Assembly: GCA_920105625.2 (NCBI GenBank)
Contig: CAKKTE020000052.1
Coordinates: forward strand, 372,001-436,000
DNA length: 64,000 bases
Direction of reading: 5' to 3'
Source of the DNA: Clusia tigrina
Taxonomy: Eukaryota > Arthropoda > Insecta > Diptera > Clusiidae
Part shown: positions 24,273 to 38,223 of the stretch, one piece after another
Layout of the letters: every line of letters begins with the position of its first letter
How positions within the stretch are numbered: the stretch's first letter is position 1
Made by a program: the position numbers and the translations under genes
Notes under the pieces: generated by a model
Databases searched by the model: none
The model's input: only the letters and a program-made list of their open reading frames with translations
What the model was told of the DNA's origin: nothing

Positions 24273-27200
24273 ACACTGATAAAACTTCAAATGGCCCTAA
24301 CTTCTATACGGTAAGTCCTACACCTATCAAAGTTTGCAACATACAAATGCTTGTAAATTTTTACTGGAGCGTTATAAAACCTTGAAATTTTGTAACAATA
24401 AAGTACTCGAGCCTCTTCTCAATTTAAGCTATCGCTCATAGCTATGCTACCCTTGAGTCCCAAATCAAACACTGATAGAACTTCAAATGGCCGTAACTTC
24501 TATACCGTACGTCCTACACCTATCAAAGTTTGCAACATACAAATGCTTGTAAATTTTTACTGGAGCGTCATAAAACCTTGAGGGTTTTTAACAATAAAGT
24601 ACTCGAGCCTCTTCTCAATTTAAGCTATCGCTCAAAGCTATGCTACCCTTGAGTCCCAAATAAAACAATGATAAAACTTCAAATGGCCCTAACTTCTATA
24701 CCGTACGTCCTACAACTACCAAAGTTTGCAACATACAAATGCTATTAACTTTTTACTGGAGCGTCATAAAACCTTGAAATTTTGTAACAATAATGTACTC
24801 GAGCCTCTTCTCAATTTAAGCTATCGCTCAAAGCTATGCTACCCTTTAGTCCCAAATCAAACACTGATAAAACTTCAGATGGCCCTTACTTCTATACGGT
24901 ACGTCCTACACCTATCAAAGTTTGCAACATACAAATCCTTGTAAATTTTTACTGGAGCCTTATAAAACCTTGAAATTTTGTAACAATAAAGTACTCGAGC
25001 CTCTTGTCAATTTAAGCTATCGCTCAAAACTATGCTACCCTTGAGTCCCAAATCAAACACTGATAGAACTTCAAATGGCCGTAGCTTCTATACCGTACGT
25101 CCTACACCTATCAAAGTTTGCAACATACAAATGCTTGTAAATTTTTACTGGAGCGTCATAAAACCTTGAAATTTTCTAACTATAAAGTACTTGAGCCTCA
25201 TGTCAATTTAAGCTATCGCTCAAAGCTATGCCGCCCTTGAGTCCCAAATCAAACACTGATAAAACTTCAAATGGCCCTAACTTCTATACGGTACGTCCTA
25301 CCGCTATTAAAGTTTGCAACATACAAATGCTTGTAACTTTTTACTGGAGCGTCATAAAACCTTGAAATTTTGTAACAATAAAGTACTCGAGCCCCTTATC
25401 AATTTAAGCTATCGCTCAAAGCTATGCTACCCTTGAGTCCCAAATCAAACACTGATAAAATTTCAAATGGCCCTAACTTCTATACGGTACGTCCTACACC
25501 TATCAAAGTTTGCAACATACAATTGCTTGTAACTTTTTACTGGAGCGTCAAAAATCTTGAAATTTTCTAACAATAAAGTACTCGAGCCTCTTGTCAATTT
25601 AAGCTATCGCTCAAAGCTATGCTACCCTTGAGTCCTAAATCAAACACTGATAAAATTTCAAATGGCCATAAATTCTATACGGTACGTCCTACACCTATCA
25701 AAGTTTGCAACATACAAATGCTTGTAAATTTTTACTGGAGCGTCATAAAATCTTAAAATTTTGTAACAAAAAAGTACTCGAGCCTCTTGTCAATTTAAGC
25801 TATCGCTCAAAGCTATGCTACCCTCTAGTCCCAAATCAAACAATGATAAAACTTCAAATGGCCCTAAATTCTATACGGTACGTCCTACACCTATCAAAGT
25901 TTGCAACATACAAATGCTTGTAACTTTTTACAGGAGCGTCATAAAACCTTGAAATTGTGTAACAATAAAGTACTCGAGACTCTTCTCAATCTAAGCTATC
26001 GCTCACAGCTATGCTACCCTTGAATCCCAAATCAAACACTGATAAAACTTCAAATGGCCCTTACTTCTATACGGTACGTCCTACACCTATCAAAGTTTGC
26101 AACATACAAATGCTTGTAAATTTTTACTGGAGCGTTATAAAACCTTGAAATTTTGTAACAATAAAGTACTCGAGCCTCTTCTCAATTTAAGCTATCGCTC
26201 ATAGCTATGCTACCCTTGAGTCTCAAATCAAACACTGATAGAACTTCAAATGGCCGTAACTTCTATACCGTACGTCCTACACCTATCAAAGTTTGCAACA
26301 TACAAATGCTTGTAAATTTTTACTGGAGCGTCATAAAACCTTGAAATTTTGTAACAATAAAGTACTCGAGCCTCTTGTCAATTTAAGCTTTCGCTCAAAA
26401 CTATGCTACCCTTGAGTCCCAACTCAAACAATGATAAAACTTCAAATGGCCCTAACTTCTATACGGTACGCCCTACACCTATCAAAGTTTGCAACATACA
26501 AATCCTTGTAAATTTTTACTGGAGCTTCATAAAACCTTGAGATTTTTTAACAATAAAATACTCAAGCCTCTTCTCAATTTAAGCTATCGCTCAAAGCTAT
26601 GCTACCCTTGAGTCCCAAATAAAACAATGATAAAACTTCAAATGGCCCTAACTTCTATACGGTACGTCCTACAACTACCAAAGTTTGCAACATACAAATG
26701 CTATTAACTTTTTACTGGAGCGTCATAAAACCTTGAAATTTTGTAACAATAATGTACTCGAGCCTCTTCTCAATTTAAGATATCGCTCAAAGCTATGCTA
26801 CCCTTTAGTCCCAAATCAAACACTGATAAAACTTCAGATGGCCCTTACTTCTATACGGTACGTCCTACACCTATCAAAGTTTGCAACATACAAATCCTTG
26901 TAAATTTTTACTGGAGCCTTATAAAACCTTGAAATTTTGTAACAATAAAGTACTCGAGCCTCTTCTCAATTTAAGCTATCGCTCATAGCTATGCTACCCT
27001 TGAGTCCCAAATCAAACACTGATAGAACTTCAAATGGCCCTAACTTCTATACGGTACGTCCTACACCTATCAAAGTTTGCAACATACAAATGCTTGCAAA
27101 TTTTTACTGGAGCGTCATAAAACCTTGAAATTTTGTAACAATAAAGTACTCGAGCCTCTTGTCAATTTTAGCTGTCGCTCAAAGCTATGCTACCCTTGAG

Positions 27201-29205
27201 TCACAATTCAAACACTGATAAAACTTCAAATGGCCCTAGCTTCTATACGGTACGTCCTACACCTATCAAACTTTGCAACATACAAATGCTTGTAACTTTT
27301 TACTGCAGCGTCATAAAACCTTGAAATTTTGTAACAATAAATTACTCGAGCCTCTTGTCAATTTAAGCTATCGCTCAAAGCTATGCTACCCTTGTCTCCC
27401 AAATCAAACACTGATAAAATTTCAAATGGCCCTAACTTCTATACGGTACGTCCTACACCTATCAAAGTTTGCAACATACAAATGCTTGTAAATTTTTACT
27501 GGAGCGTCATAAAATATTAAAATTTTGTAACAATAAAGTACTCGAGCCTCTTGTCAATTTAAGCTATCGCTCAAAGCTATGCTACCCTTGAGTCCCAAAT
27601 CAAACAATGATAAAACTTCAAATGGCCCTAACTTCTATATGGTACGTCCTACACCTATCAAAGTTTGCAACATACAAATGCTTGTAACTTTTTACAGGAG
27701 CGTCATAAAACCTTGAAATTGTGTAACAATGGAGCTTCATAAAACCTTGAGATTTTGTAACAATAAATTACTCGAGCCTCTTCTCAATTTAAGCTATCGC
27801 TCAAAGCTATGCTACCCTTGAGTCCCAAAGAAAACAATGATAAAACTTCAAATGGCCCTAACTTCTATACGGTACGTCCTACACCTATCAAAGTTTGCAA
27901 CATACAAATGCTATTAACTTTTTACTGGAGCGTCATAAAACCTTGAAATTTTGTAACAATAAAGTACTCGAGCCTCTTCTCAATTTAAGCTATCGCTCAA
28001 AGCTCTGCTACCCTTGAGTCCCAAATAAAACAATGATAAAACTTCAAATGGCCCTAACTTCTATACGGTACGTCCTACAACTACCAAAGTTTGCAACATA
28101 CAAATGCTATTAACTTTTTACTGGAGCGTCATAAAACCTTGAAATTTTGTAACAATAAAGTAATCGAGCCTCTTCTCAATTTAAGCTATCGCTCAAAGCT
28201 ATGCTATCCTTTAGTCCCAAATCAAACACTGATAAAACTTCAAATGGCCCTAACTTCTATACGGTACGTCCTACACCCATCAAAGTTTGCAACATACAAA
28301 TGCTTGTATTTTTTTACTGGAGCGTCAAAAAACCTTGAAATTGTGTAATAATAAAGTACTCGAGCCTCTTGTCAATTTAAGCTATCGCTCAAAGCTATGT
28401 TTCCCTTGAGTCCCAAATCAAACACTGATAAAACTTCAAATGTCCCTAACTTCTATACGGTACGTCCTACACCTATCAAAGTTTGCAACATACAAATGCT
28501 ATTAACTTTTTACTGGAGCGTCATAAAACCTTGAAATTTTGTAACAATAAAGTACTCGAGCCTCTTCTCAATTTAAGCTATCGCTCAAAGCTATGCTACC
28601 CTTTAGTCCCAAATCAAACACTGATAAAACTTCAAATGGCCCTAACTTCTATACGGTACGTCCTACACCTATCAAAGTTTGCAACATACAAATGCTTGTA
28701 AATTTTTACTGGAGCGTTATAAAACCTTAAAATTTTGTAAAAATAAAGTACTCGAGCCTCTTGTCAATTTAAGCTATCGCTCAAAGCTATGCTACCCTTG
28801 AGTCCCAAATCAAACAATGATAAAACTTCAAATGGCCCTAACTTCTATACGGTACGTCCTACGCCTATCAAAGTTTGCAACATACAAATGCTTGTAACCT
28901 TTTACAGGAGCGTCATAAAACTTTGAAATTGTGTAACAATAAAGTACTCGAGCCTCTTCTCAATCTAAGCTATCGCTCAAAGCTATGCTACCCTTGAGTC
29001 CCAAATCAAACACTGATAAAACTTCAAATGGCCCTTACTTCTATACGGTAAGTCCTACACCTATCAAAGTATGCAACATACAAATGCTTGTAAATTTTTA
29101 CTGGAGCGTTATAAAACCTTAAAATTTTGTAACAATAAAGTGTTCGAGCCTCTTCTCAATTTAAGCTATCGCTCATAGCTATGCTACCCTTGAGTCCCAA
29201 ATCAA
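24273..29205 (+). repeat. 25-monomer HOR, 4933 bp, copy 2
   Basis: This copies 19340-24272 in order and phase. I noticed only about a dozen substitutions across the unit. Examples (copy 1 then copy 2): GTACTCGAG to GTACTTGAG near 25190; GGCCCTAACTTC to GGCCATAAATTC near 25667; CCTCGTCTC to CCTCTTGTC near 27550; CCCAAATC to CACAATTC near 27203; and AAAGTACTC to AAAGTGTTC near 29142. That is roughly 99.7% identity by eye, so the duplication is recent compared with monomer divergence. Confidence 0.9.
27679..27908 (+). repeat. 230-bp monomer with 34-bp internal duplication (second occurrence)
   Basis: This is the same junction (GTGTAACAAT to GGAGCTTC at 27730/27731) at +4933 from the first. It was inherited by the duplication of the whole unit. 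Confidence 0.88.
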
Positions 29206-30560
29206 ACACTGATAAAACTTCAAATGGCCCTAACTTCTATACGGTACGTCCTACCCCTATCAAAGTTTGCAACATACAAATGCTTGTAACTTTTTACTGG
29301 AGCGTCATAAAACCTTGAAATTGTGTAACAATAAAGTACTCGAGCCTCTTCTCAATCTGAGCTATCGCTCAAAGCTATGCTACCCTTGAGTCCCAAATCA
29401 AACACTGATAAAACTTCAAATGGCCCTAAATTCTATACGGTACGTCCTACTCCTATCAAAGTTTGCAACATACAAATGCTTGTAACTTTTTACTGGAGCG
29501 TAATAAATCCTTGAAATTGTGTAACAATAAAGTGGTCGAGCCTCTTCTCAATTTAAGCTATCGCTCAAAGCTATGCTACCCTTGAGTCCCAAATCAAACA
29601 ATGATAAAACCTCAAATGGCCCTAACTTCTATACGGTACGCCCTACACCTATCAAAGTTTGCAACATACAAATGCTTGTAAATTTTTACTGGAGCTTCAT
29701 AAAACGTTGAGATTTTGTAACAATAGAGTACTCGAGCCTCTTCTCAATTTAAGCTATCGCTCAAAGCTATGCTACCCTTGAATCCCAAATCAAACTCTGA
29801 TAAAACTTCAAATGGCCCTTACTTCTATACGGTACGTCCTACACCTATCAAAGTTTGCAACATACAAATGCTTGTATTTTTTTACTGGAGCGTCAAAAAA
29901 CCTTGAAATTGTGTAACAATAAAGTACTCGAGCCTCTTGTCAATTTAAGCTATCGCTCAAAGCTATGTTACCCTTGAGTCCCAAATCAAACACTGATAAA
30001 ACTTCAAATGTCCCTAACTTCTATACGGTACGTCCTACACCTATCAAAGTTTGCAACATACAATTGCTTGTAACTTTTACTGGAGCGTCATAAAACCTTG
30101 AAACTTTGTAACAATAAAGACCTCGAGCCTCTTGTCAATTTAAGCTATCGCTCAAAACTATGCTACCCTTGAGTCCCAAATCAAACAATGATAAAACTTC
30201 AAATGGCCCTAACTTCTATACGGTACGCTCTACACCTATCCAAGTTTGCAACTTACAAATGCTTGTAAATTTTTACTGGAGCTTCATAAAACCTTGAGAT
30301 TTTGTAACAATAGAGTACTCGAGCCTCTTCTCAATTTAAGCTATCGCTCAAAGCTATGCTACCCTTGAATCCCAAATCAAACTCTGATAAAACTTCAAAT
30401 GGCCCTTACTTCTATACGGTACGTCCTACACCTATCAAAGTTTGCAACATACAAATGCTTGTAAATTTTTACTGGTGCGTCAAAAATCTTGAAATTTTCT
30501 AACAATAAAGTACTCGAGCCTCTTGTCAATTTAAGCTATCGCTCAAAGCTATGCTACCCT
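29206..30560 (+). repeat. Irregular satellite segment, shuffled monomer types
   Basis: About seven monomers do not continue either flanking HOR in order. New variants appear here that later dominate the right half: GTGGTCGAGCC (XhoI lost, about 29531), CAATAGAGTAC (about 29724 and 30309), CTCAATCTGAGC (about 29350), GGCCCTAAATTC with CCTACTCC, and CAAACTCTGATAAAAC. All are normal-length monomers in the same orientation. Confidence 0.75.
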
Positions 30561-31634
30561 TGTCTCCCAAATCAAACACTGATAAAATTTCAAATGGCCC
30601 TAACTTCTATACGGTACGTCCTACACCTATCAAAGTTTGCAACATACAAATGCTTGTAAATTTTTACTGGAGCGTCATAAAATATTAAAATTTTGTAACA
30701 ATAAAGTACTCGAGCCTCTTGTCAATTTAAGCTATCGCTCAAAGCTATGCTACCCTTGAGTCCCAAATCAAACAATGATAAAACTTCAAAAGGCCCTAAC
30801 TTCTATACGGTACGTCCTACACCTATCAAAGTTTGCAACATACAAATGCTTGTAACTTTTTACAGGAGCGTCATAAAACCTTGAAATTGTGTAACAATGG
30901 AGCTTCATAAAACCTTGAGATTTTGTAACAATAAATTACTCGAGCCTCTTCTCAATTTAAGCTATCGCTCAAAGCTATGCTTGAGTCCCAAATAAAACAA
31001 TGATAAAACTTCAAATGGCCCTAACTTCTATACGGTACGTCCTACACCTATCAAAGTTTGCAACATACAAATGCTATTAACTTTTTACTGGAGCGTCATA
31101 AAACCTTGAAATTTTGTAACAATAAAGTACTCGATCCTCTTCTCAATTTAAGCTATCGCTCAAAGCTATGCTACCCTTGAGTCCCAAATAAAACAATGAT
31201 AAAACTTCAAATGGCCCTAACTTCTATACGGTACGTCCTACAACTACCAAAGTTTGCAACATACAAATGCTATTAACTTTTTACTGGAGCGTCATAAAAC
31301 CTTGAAATTTTGTAACAATAAAGTACTCGAGCCTCTTCTCAATTTAAGCTATCGCTCAAAGCTATGCTATCCTTTAGTCCCAAATCAAACACTGATAAAA
31401 CTTCAAATGGCCCTAACTTCTATACGGTACGTCCTACACCTATCAAAGTTTGCAACATACAAATGCTTGTATTTTTTTACTGGAGCGTCAAAAAACCTTG
31501 AAATTGTGTAATAATAAAGTACTCGAGCCTCTTGTCAATTTAAGCTATCGCTCAAAGCTATGTTTCCCTTGAGTCCCAAATCAAACACTGATAAAACTTC
31601 AAATGTCCCTAACTTCTATACGGTACGTCCTACA
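30561..31634 (+). repeat. Partial third copy of part of the 4933-bp unit
   Basis: This matches about 27393-28470 at +3168, changing to +3163 after a unique five-base loss near 30979 (GCTATGCTTGAG, TACCC missing). It carries the 34-bp internal duplication and the GCTATGTTTCCC marker. It ends where the match switches to TAACTTTTACTGG type at about 31635. Confidence 0.82.
30847..31071 (+). repeat. 225-bp monomer: 34-bp internal duplication plus 5-bp loss (third occurrence)
   Basis: The same GTGTAACAAT/GGAGCTTC join as at 22797 and 27730 is seen at 30898/30899. It is followed by the additional loss of five bases near 30979, giving 225 bp. Sharing this rare junction shows common descent with the 4933-bp copies. 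Confidence 0.86.
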
Positions 31635-34600
31635 CTTATCAAAGTTTGCAACATACAAATGCTTGTAACTTTTACTGGAGCGTCATAAAACCTTGAAATT
31701 TTGTAACAATAAAGACCTCGAGCCTCTTGTCAATTTAAGCTATCGCTCAAAACTATGCTATCCTTGAGTCCCAAATCAAACAATGATAAGACTTCAAATG
31801 GCCATAACTTCTATACGGTACGCCCTGCACCTATCAAAGTTTGCAACATACAAATGCTTGTAAATTTTTACTGGAGCTTCATAAAACCTTGAGATTTTGT
31901 AACAATAGAGTACTAGAGCCTCTTCTCAATTTAAGCTATCGCTCAAAGCTATGCTACCCTTGAATCCCAAATCAAACTCTGATAAAACTTCAAATGGCCC
32001 TTACTTCTATACGGTACGTCCTACACCTATCAAAGTTTGCAACATACAAATGCTTGTAAATTTTTACTGGAGCGTCATAAAACCTTGAAATTTTGTAACA
32101 ATAAAGTACTCGAGCCTCTTGTCAATTTAAGCTATCGCTCAAAGCTATGCTACCCTTGTCTCCCAAATCAAACACTGATAAAATTTCAAATGGCCCGAAC
32201 TTCTACACGGTACGTCCTACACCTATCAAAGTTTGCAACATACAAATGCTTGTAACTTTTTACTGATGCGTCAAAAATCTTGAAAATTTCTAACAATAAA
32301 GTACTCGAGCCTCTTGTCAATTTAAGCTATCGCTCAAAGCTATGCTACCCTTGATTCCTAAATCAAACACTGATAAAATTTCAAATGGCCCTAACTTCTA
32401 TACGGTACGTCCTACACCTATCAAAGTTTGCAACATACAAATGCTTGTAAACATTTACTGGAGCTTCATAAAACCTTGAGATTTTGTAACAATAAATTAC
32501 TCGAGCCTCTTCTCAATTTAAGCTATCGCTCAAAGCTATGCTACCCTTGAGTCCCAAATAAAACAATGATAAAACTTCAAATGGCCCTAACTTTTATACG
32601 GTACGTCCTACAACTACCAAAGTTTGCAACATACAAATGCTTGTAAATTTTTACTGGAGCGTTATAAAACCTTAAAATTTTGTAAAAATAAAGTACTCGA
32701 GTACGCCCTACACCTATCCAAGTTTGCAACTTACAAATGCTTGTAAATTTTTACTGGAGCTTCATAAAACCTTGAGATTTTGTAACAATAAATTACTCGA
32801 GCCTCTTCTCAATTTAAGCTATCGCTCAAAGCTATGCTACCCTTGAGTCCCAAATAAAACAATGATAAAACTTCAAATGGCCCTAACTTCTATACGGTAC
32901 GTCCTACAACTACCAAAGTTTGCAACATACAAATGCTATTAACTTTTTACTGGAGCGTCATAAAACCTTGAAATTTGGTAACAATAAAGTACTCGAGCCT
33001 CTTCTCAATTTAAGCTATCGTTCAAAGCTATGCTACCCTTGAGTCCCAAATCAAACAATGATAAAACTTCAAATTGCCCTAACTTCTATACGGTACGTCC
33101 TACACCTATCAAAGTTTGCAACATACAAATGCTTGTAACTTTTTACTGGAGCGTCATAAAACCTTGAAATTGTGTAACAATAAAGTACTCGAGCCTCTTC
33201 TCAATCTGAGCTATCGCTCAAAGCTATGCTACCCTTGAGTCCCAAATCAAACACTGATAAAAATTCAAATGGCCCTAAATTCTATACGGTACGTCCTACT
33301 CCTATCAAAGTTTGCAACATACAAATGCTTGTAACTTTTTACTGGAGCGTCATAAAACCTTGAAATTGTGTAACAATAAAGTGGTCGAGTCTCTTGTCAA
33401 TTTAAGCTATCGCTCAAAGCTATGCTACCCTTGAGTCCCAAATAAAACAATGATAAAACTTCAAATGGCCCTAACTTCTATACGGTACGTCCTACACCTA
33501 ACAAAGTTTGCAACATACAAATGCTTGTAACTTTTTACTGGAGCGTCATAAAACCTTGAAATTGTGTAACAATAAAGTACTCGAGCCTCTTCTCAATCTG
33601 AGCTATCGCTCAAAGCTATGCTACCCTTGAGTCCCAAATAAAACAATGATAAAACTTCAAATGGCCCTAACTTCTATACGGTACGTCCTACAACTACCAA
33701 AGTTTGCAACATACAAATGCTATTAACTTTTTACTGGAGCGTCATAAAACCTTGAAATTTTGTAACAATAAAGTACTCGAGCCTCTTCTCAATTTAAGCT
33801 ATCGCTCAAAGCTATGCTACCCTTGAGTCTCAAATCAAACAATGATAAAACTTCAAATGGCCCTAACTTCTATACGGTACGCAATACACCTATCAAAGTT
33901 TGCAACATACAAATGCTTGGAAATTTTTACTGGAGCTTCATAAAACCTTGAGATTTTGTATCAATAGAGTACTCGAGCCTCTTCTCAATTTAAGCTATCG
34001 CTCAAAGCTATGCTACCCTTGAATCCCAAATCAAACTCTGATAAAACTTCAAATGGCCCTTTCTTCTATACGGTACGTCCTACACCTATCAAAGTTTGCA
34101 ACATACAAATGCTTGTATTTTTTTACTGGAGCGTCAAAAAACCTTGAAATTGTGTAACAATAAAGTACTCGAGCCTCTTGTCAATTTAAGCTATCGCTCA
34201 AAGCTATGTTACCCTTGAGTCCCAAATCAAACACTGATAAAACTTCAAATGTCCCTAACTTCTATACGGTACGTCCTACACCTATCAAAGTTTGCAACAT
34301 ACAAATGCTTGTAACTTTTACTGGAGCGTCATAAAACCTTGAAATTTTGTAACAATAAAGACCTCGAGCCTCTTGTCAATTTAAGCTATCGCTCAAAACT
34401 ATGCTACCCTTGAGTCCCAAATCAAACAATGATAAAACTTCAAATGGCCCTAACTTCTATACGGTACGCCCTACACCTATCAAAGTTTGCAACATACAAA
34501 TGCTTGTAAATTTTTACTGGAGCTTCATAAAACCTTGAGATTTTGTAACAATAGAGTACTCGAGCCTCTTCTCAATTTAAGCTATCGCTCAAAGCTATGC

Positions 34601-34784
34601 TATCCTTTAATCCCAAATCAAACTCTGATAAAACTTCAAATGGCCCTTACTTCTATACGGTACGTCCTACACCTATCAAAGTTTGCAACATACAAATGCT
34701 TGTAAATTTTTACTGGAGCGTCATAAAACCTTGAAATTTTGTAACAATAAAGTACTCGAGCCTCTTGTCAATTTAAACTATCGC
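31635..34784 (+). repeat. Irregular satellite segment preceding the 12.5-kb duplication
   Basis: About sixteen monomers are of the types that make up the right half: GAGCTTC/CAATAGAG, GTGGTCGAGTCTC, CTCAATCTGAGC, GCTATTAAC, ACGCAATACACC and CTTGTCTCCC. They are not arranged with a single clean period. The stretch from about 34501 onward resembles 38224 onward at +3723. One monomer (32638) has a large internal deletion. Confidence 0.75.
32638..32737 (+). repeat. 100-bp monomer with 96-bp internal deletion
   Basis: The monomer runs normally to AAAGTACTCGA (32700), then jumps to GTACGCCCTACACC (32701), skipping the central 96 bases. Both sides contain GTAC close to the join, so short homology may have guided the deletion. 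The 196-bp phase is broken here. I did not find a second copy, so this looks like a single local event. Confidence 0.87.
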
Positions 34785-37700
34785 TCAAAGCTATGCTACC
34801 CTTGTCTCCCAAAATCAAACACTGATAAAATTTCAAATGCCCCGAACTTCTATACGGTATGTCCTACACCTATCAAAGTTTGCAACATACAAATGCTTGT
34901 AACTTTTTACTGGTGCGTCAAAAATCTTGAAATTTTCTAACAATAAAGTACTCGAGCCTCTTGTCAATTTAAGCTATCGCTCAAAGCTGTGCTACCCTTG
35001 AGTCCTAAATCAAACACTGATAAAATTTCAAATGGCCCTAACTTCTATACGGTACGTCCTACACCTATCAAAGTTTGTAACATACAAATGCTTGTAAACA
35101 TTTACTGGAGCTTCATAAAACCTTGAGATTTTGTAACAATAAATTACTCGAGCCTCTTCTCAATTTAAGCTATCGCTCAAAGCTATGCTACCCTTGAGTC
35201 CCAAATCAAACAATGATAAAACTTCAAATGGCCGTAACTTCTATACGGTACGTCCTACACCTAACAAAGTTTGCAACATACAAATGCTTGTAACTTTTTA
35301 CTGGAGCGTCATAAAACCTTGAAATTGTGTAACAATAAAGTACTCGAGCCTCTTCTCAATCTGAGCTATCGCTCAAAGCTATGCTACCCTTGAGTCCCAA
35401 ATAAAACAATGATAAAACTTCAAATGGCCCTAACTTCTATACGGTACGTCCTACAACTACCAAAGTTTGCAACATACAAATGCTATTAACTTTTTACTGG
35501 AGCGTCATAAAACCTTGAAATTTTGTAACAATAAAGTACTCGAGCCTCTTGTCAATTTAAGCTATCGCTCAAAGCTATGCTACCCTTGAGTCCCAAATCA
35601 AACAATGATAAAACTTCAAATGGCCCTAACTTCTATACGGTACGTCCTACACCTATCAAAGTTTGCAACATACAAATGCTTGTAACTTTTTACTGGAGCG
35701 TCATAAAACCTTGAAATTGTGTAACAATAAAGTACTCGAGCCTCTTCTCAATCTGAGCTATCGCTCAAAGCTATGCTACCCTTGAGTCCCAAATCAAACA
35801 CTGATAAAACTTCAAATGGCCCTAAATTCTATACGGTACGTCCTACTCCTATCAAAGTTTGCAACATACAAATGCTTGTAACTTTTTACTGGAGCGTCAT
35901 AAAACCTTGAAATTGTGTAACAATAAAGTGGTCGAGTCTCTTGTCAATTTAAGCTATCGCTCAAAGCTATGCTACCCTTGAGTCCCAAATAAAACAATGA
36001 TAAAACTTCAAATGGCCCTAACTTCTATACGGTACGTCCTACACCTAACAAAGTTTGCAACATACAAATGCTTGTAACTTTTTACTGGAGCGTCATAAAA
36101 CCTTGAAATTGTGTAGCAATAAAGTACTCGAGCCTCTTCTCAATCTGAGCTATCGCTCAAAGCTATGCTACCCTTGAGTCCCAAATAAAACAATGATAAA
36201 ACTTCAAATGGCCCTAACTTCTATACGGTACGTTCTACAACTACCAAAGTTTGCAACATACAAATGCTATTAACTTTTTACTGGAGCGTCATAAAACCTT
36301 GAAATTTTGTAACAATAAAGTACTCGAGCCTCTTGTCAATTTAAGCTATCGCTCAAAGCTATGCTACCCTTGAGTCCCAAATCAAACAATGATAAAAATT
36401 CAAATTGCCCTAACTTCTATACGGTACGTCCTACACCTATCAAAGTTTGCAACATACAAATGCTTGTAACTTTTTACTGGAGCGTCATAAAACCTTGAAA
36501 TTGTGTAACAATAAAGTACTCGAGCCTCTTCTCAATCTGAGCTATCGCTCAAAGCTATGCTACCCTTGAGTCCCAAATCAAACACTGATAAAACTTCAAA
36601 TGGCCCTAAATTCTATACAGTACGTCCTACTCCTATCAAAGTTTGCAACATACAAATGCTTGTAACTTTTTACTGGAGCGTCATAAAACCTTGAAATTGT
36701 GTAACAATAAAGTGGTCGAGTCTCTTGTCAATTTAAGCTATCGCTCAAAGCTATGCTACCCTTGAGTCCCAAATAAAACAATGATAAAACTTCAAATGGC
36801 CCTAACTTCTATACGGTACGTTCTACAACTACCAAAGTTTGCAACATACAAATGCTATTAACTTTTTACTGGAGCGTCATAAAACCTTGAAATTTTGTAA
36901 CAATAGAGTACTCGAGCCTCTTCTCAATTTAAGCTATCGCTCAAAGCTATGCTACCCTTGAGTCCCAAATCAAACAATGATAAAACTTCAAATGGCCCTA
37001 ACTTCTATACGGTACGCAATACACCTATCAAAGTTTGCAACATACAAATGCTTGGAAATTTTTACTGGAGCTTCATAAAACCTTGAGATTTTGTAACAAT
37101 AGAGTACTCGAGCCTCTTCTCAATTTAAGCTATCGCTCAAAGCTATGCTACCCTTGAATCCCAAATCAAACTCTGATAAAACTTCAAATGGCCCTTACTT
37201 CTATACGGTACATCCTACACCTATCAAAGTTTGCAACATACAAATGCTTGTAAATTTTTACTGGAGCGTCATAAAACCTTGAAATTTTGTAACAATAAAG
37301 TACTCGAGCCTCTTGTCAATTTAAGCTATCGCTCAAAGCTATGCTACCCTTGTCTCCCAAAATCAAACACTGATAAAATTTCAAATGGCCCGAACTTCTA
37401 TACGGTACGTCCTACACCTATCAAAGTTTGCAACATACAAATGCTTGTAACTTTTTACTGGTGCGTCAAAAATCTTGAAATTTTCTAACAATAAAGTACT
37501 CGAGCCTCTTCTCAATTTAAGCTATCGCTCAAAGCTATGCTACCCTTGAGTCCCAAATCAAACAATGATAAAACTTCAAATGGCCCTAACTTCTATACGG
37601 TACGCCCTACACCTATCAAAGTTTGCAACATACAAATGCTTGTAAATTTTTACTGGAGCTTCATAAAACCTTGAGATTTTGTATCAATAGAGTACTCGAG

Positions 37701-38223
37701 CCTCTTCTCAATTTAAGCTATCGCTCAAAGCTATGCTACCCTTGAATCCCAAATCAAACTCTGATAAGACTTCAAATGGCCCTTACTTCTATACGGTACG
37801 TCCTACACCTATCAAAGTTTGCAACATACAAATGCTTGTATTTTTTTACTGGAGCGTCAAAAAACCTTGAAATTGTGTAACAATAAAGTACTCGAGCCTC
37901 TTGTCAATTTAAGCTATCGCTCAAAGCTATGTTACCCTTGAGTCCCAAATCAAACACTGATAAAACTTCAAATGTCCCTAACTTCTATACGGTACGTCCT
38001 ACACCTATCAAAGTTTGCAACATACAAATGCTTGTAACTTTTACTGGAGCGTCATAAAACCTTGAAATTTTGTAACAATAAAGACCTCGAGCCTCTTGTC
38101 AATTTAAGCTATCGCTCAAAACTATGCTACCCTTGAGTCCCAAATCAAACAATGATAAAACTTCAAATGGCCCTAACTTCTATACGGTACGCCCTACACC
38201 TATCAAAGTTTGCAACATACAAA

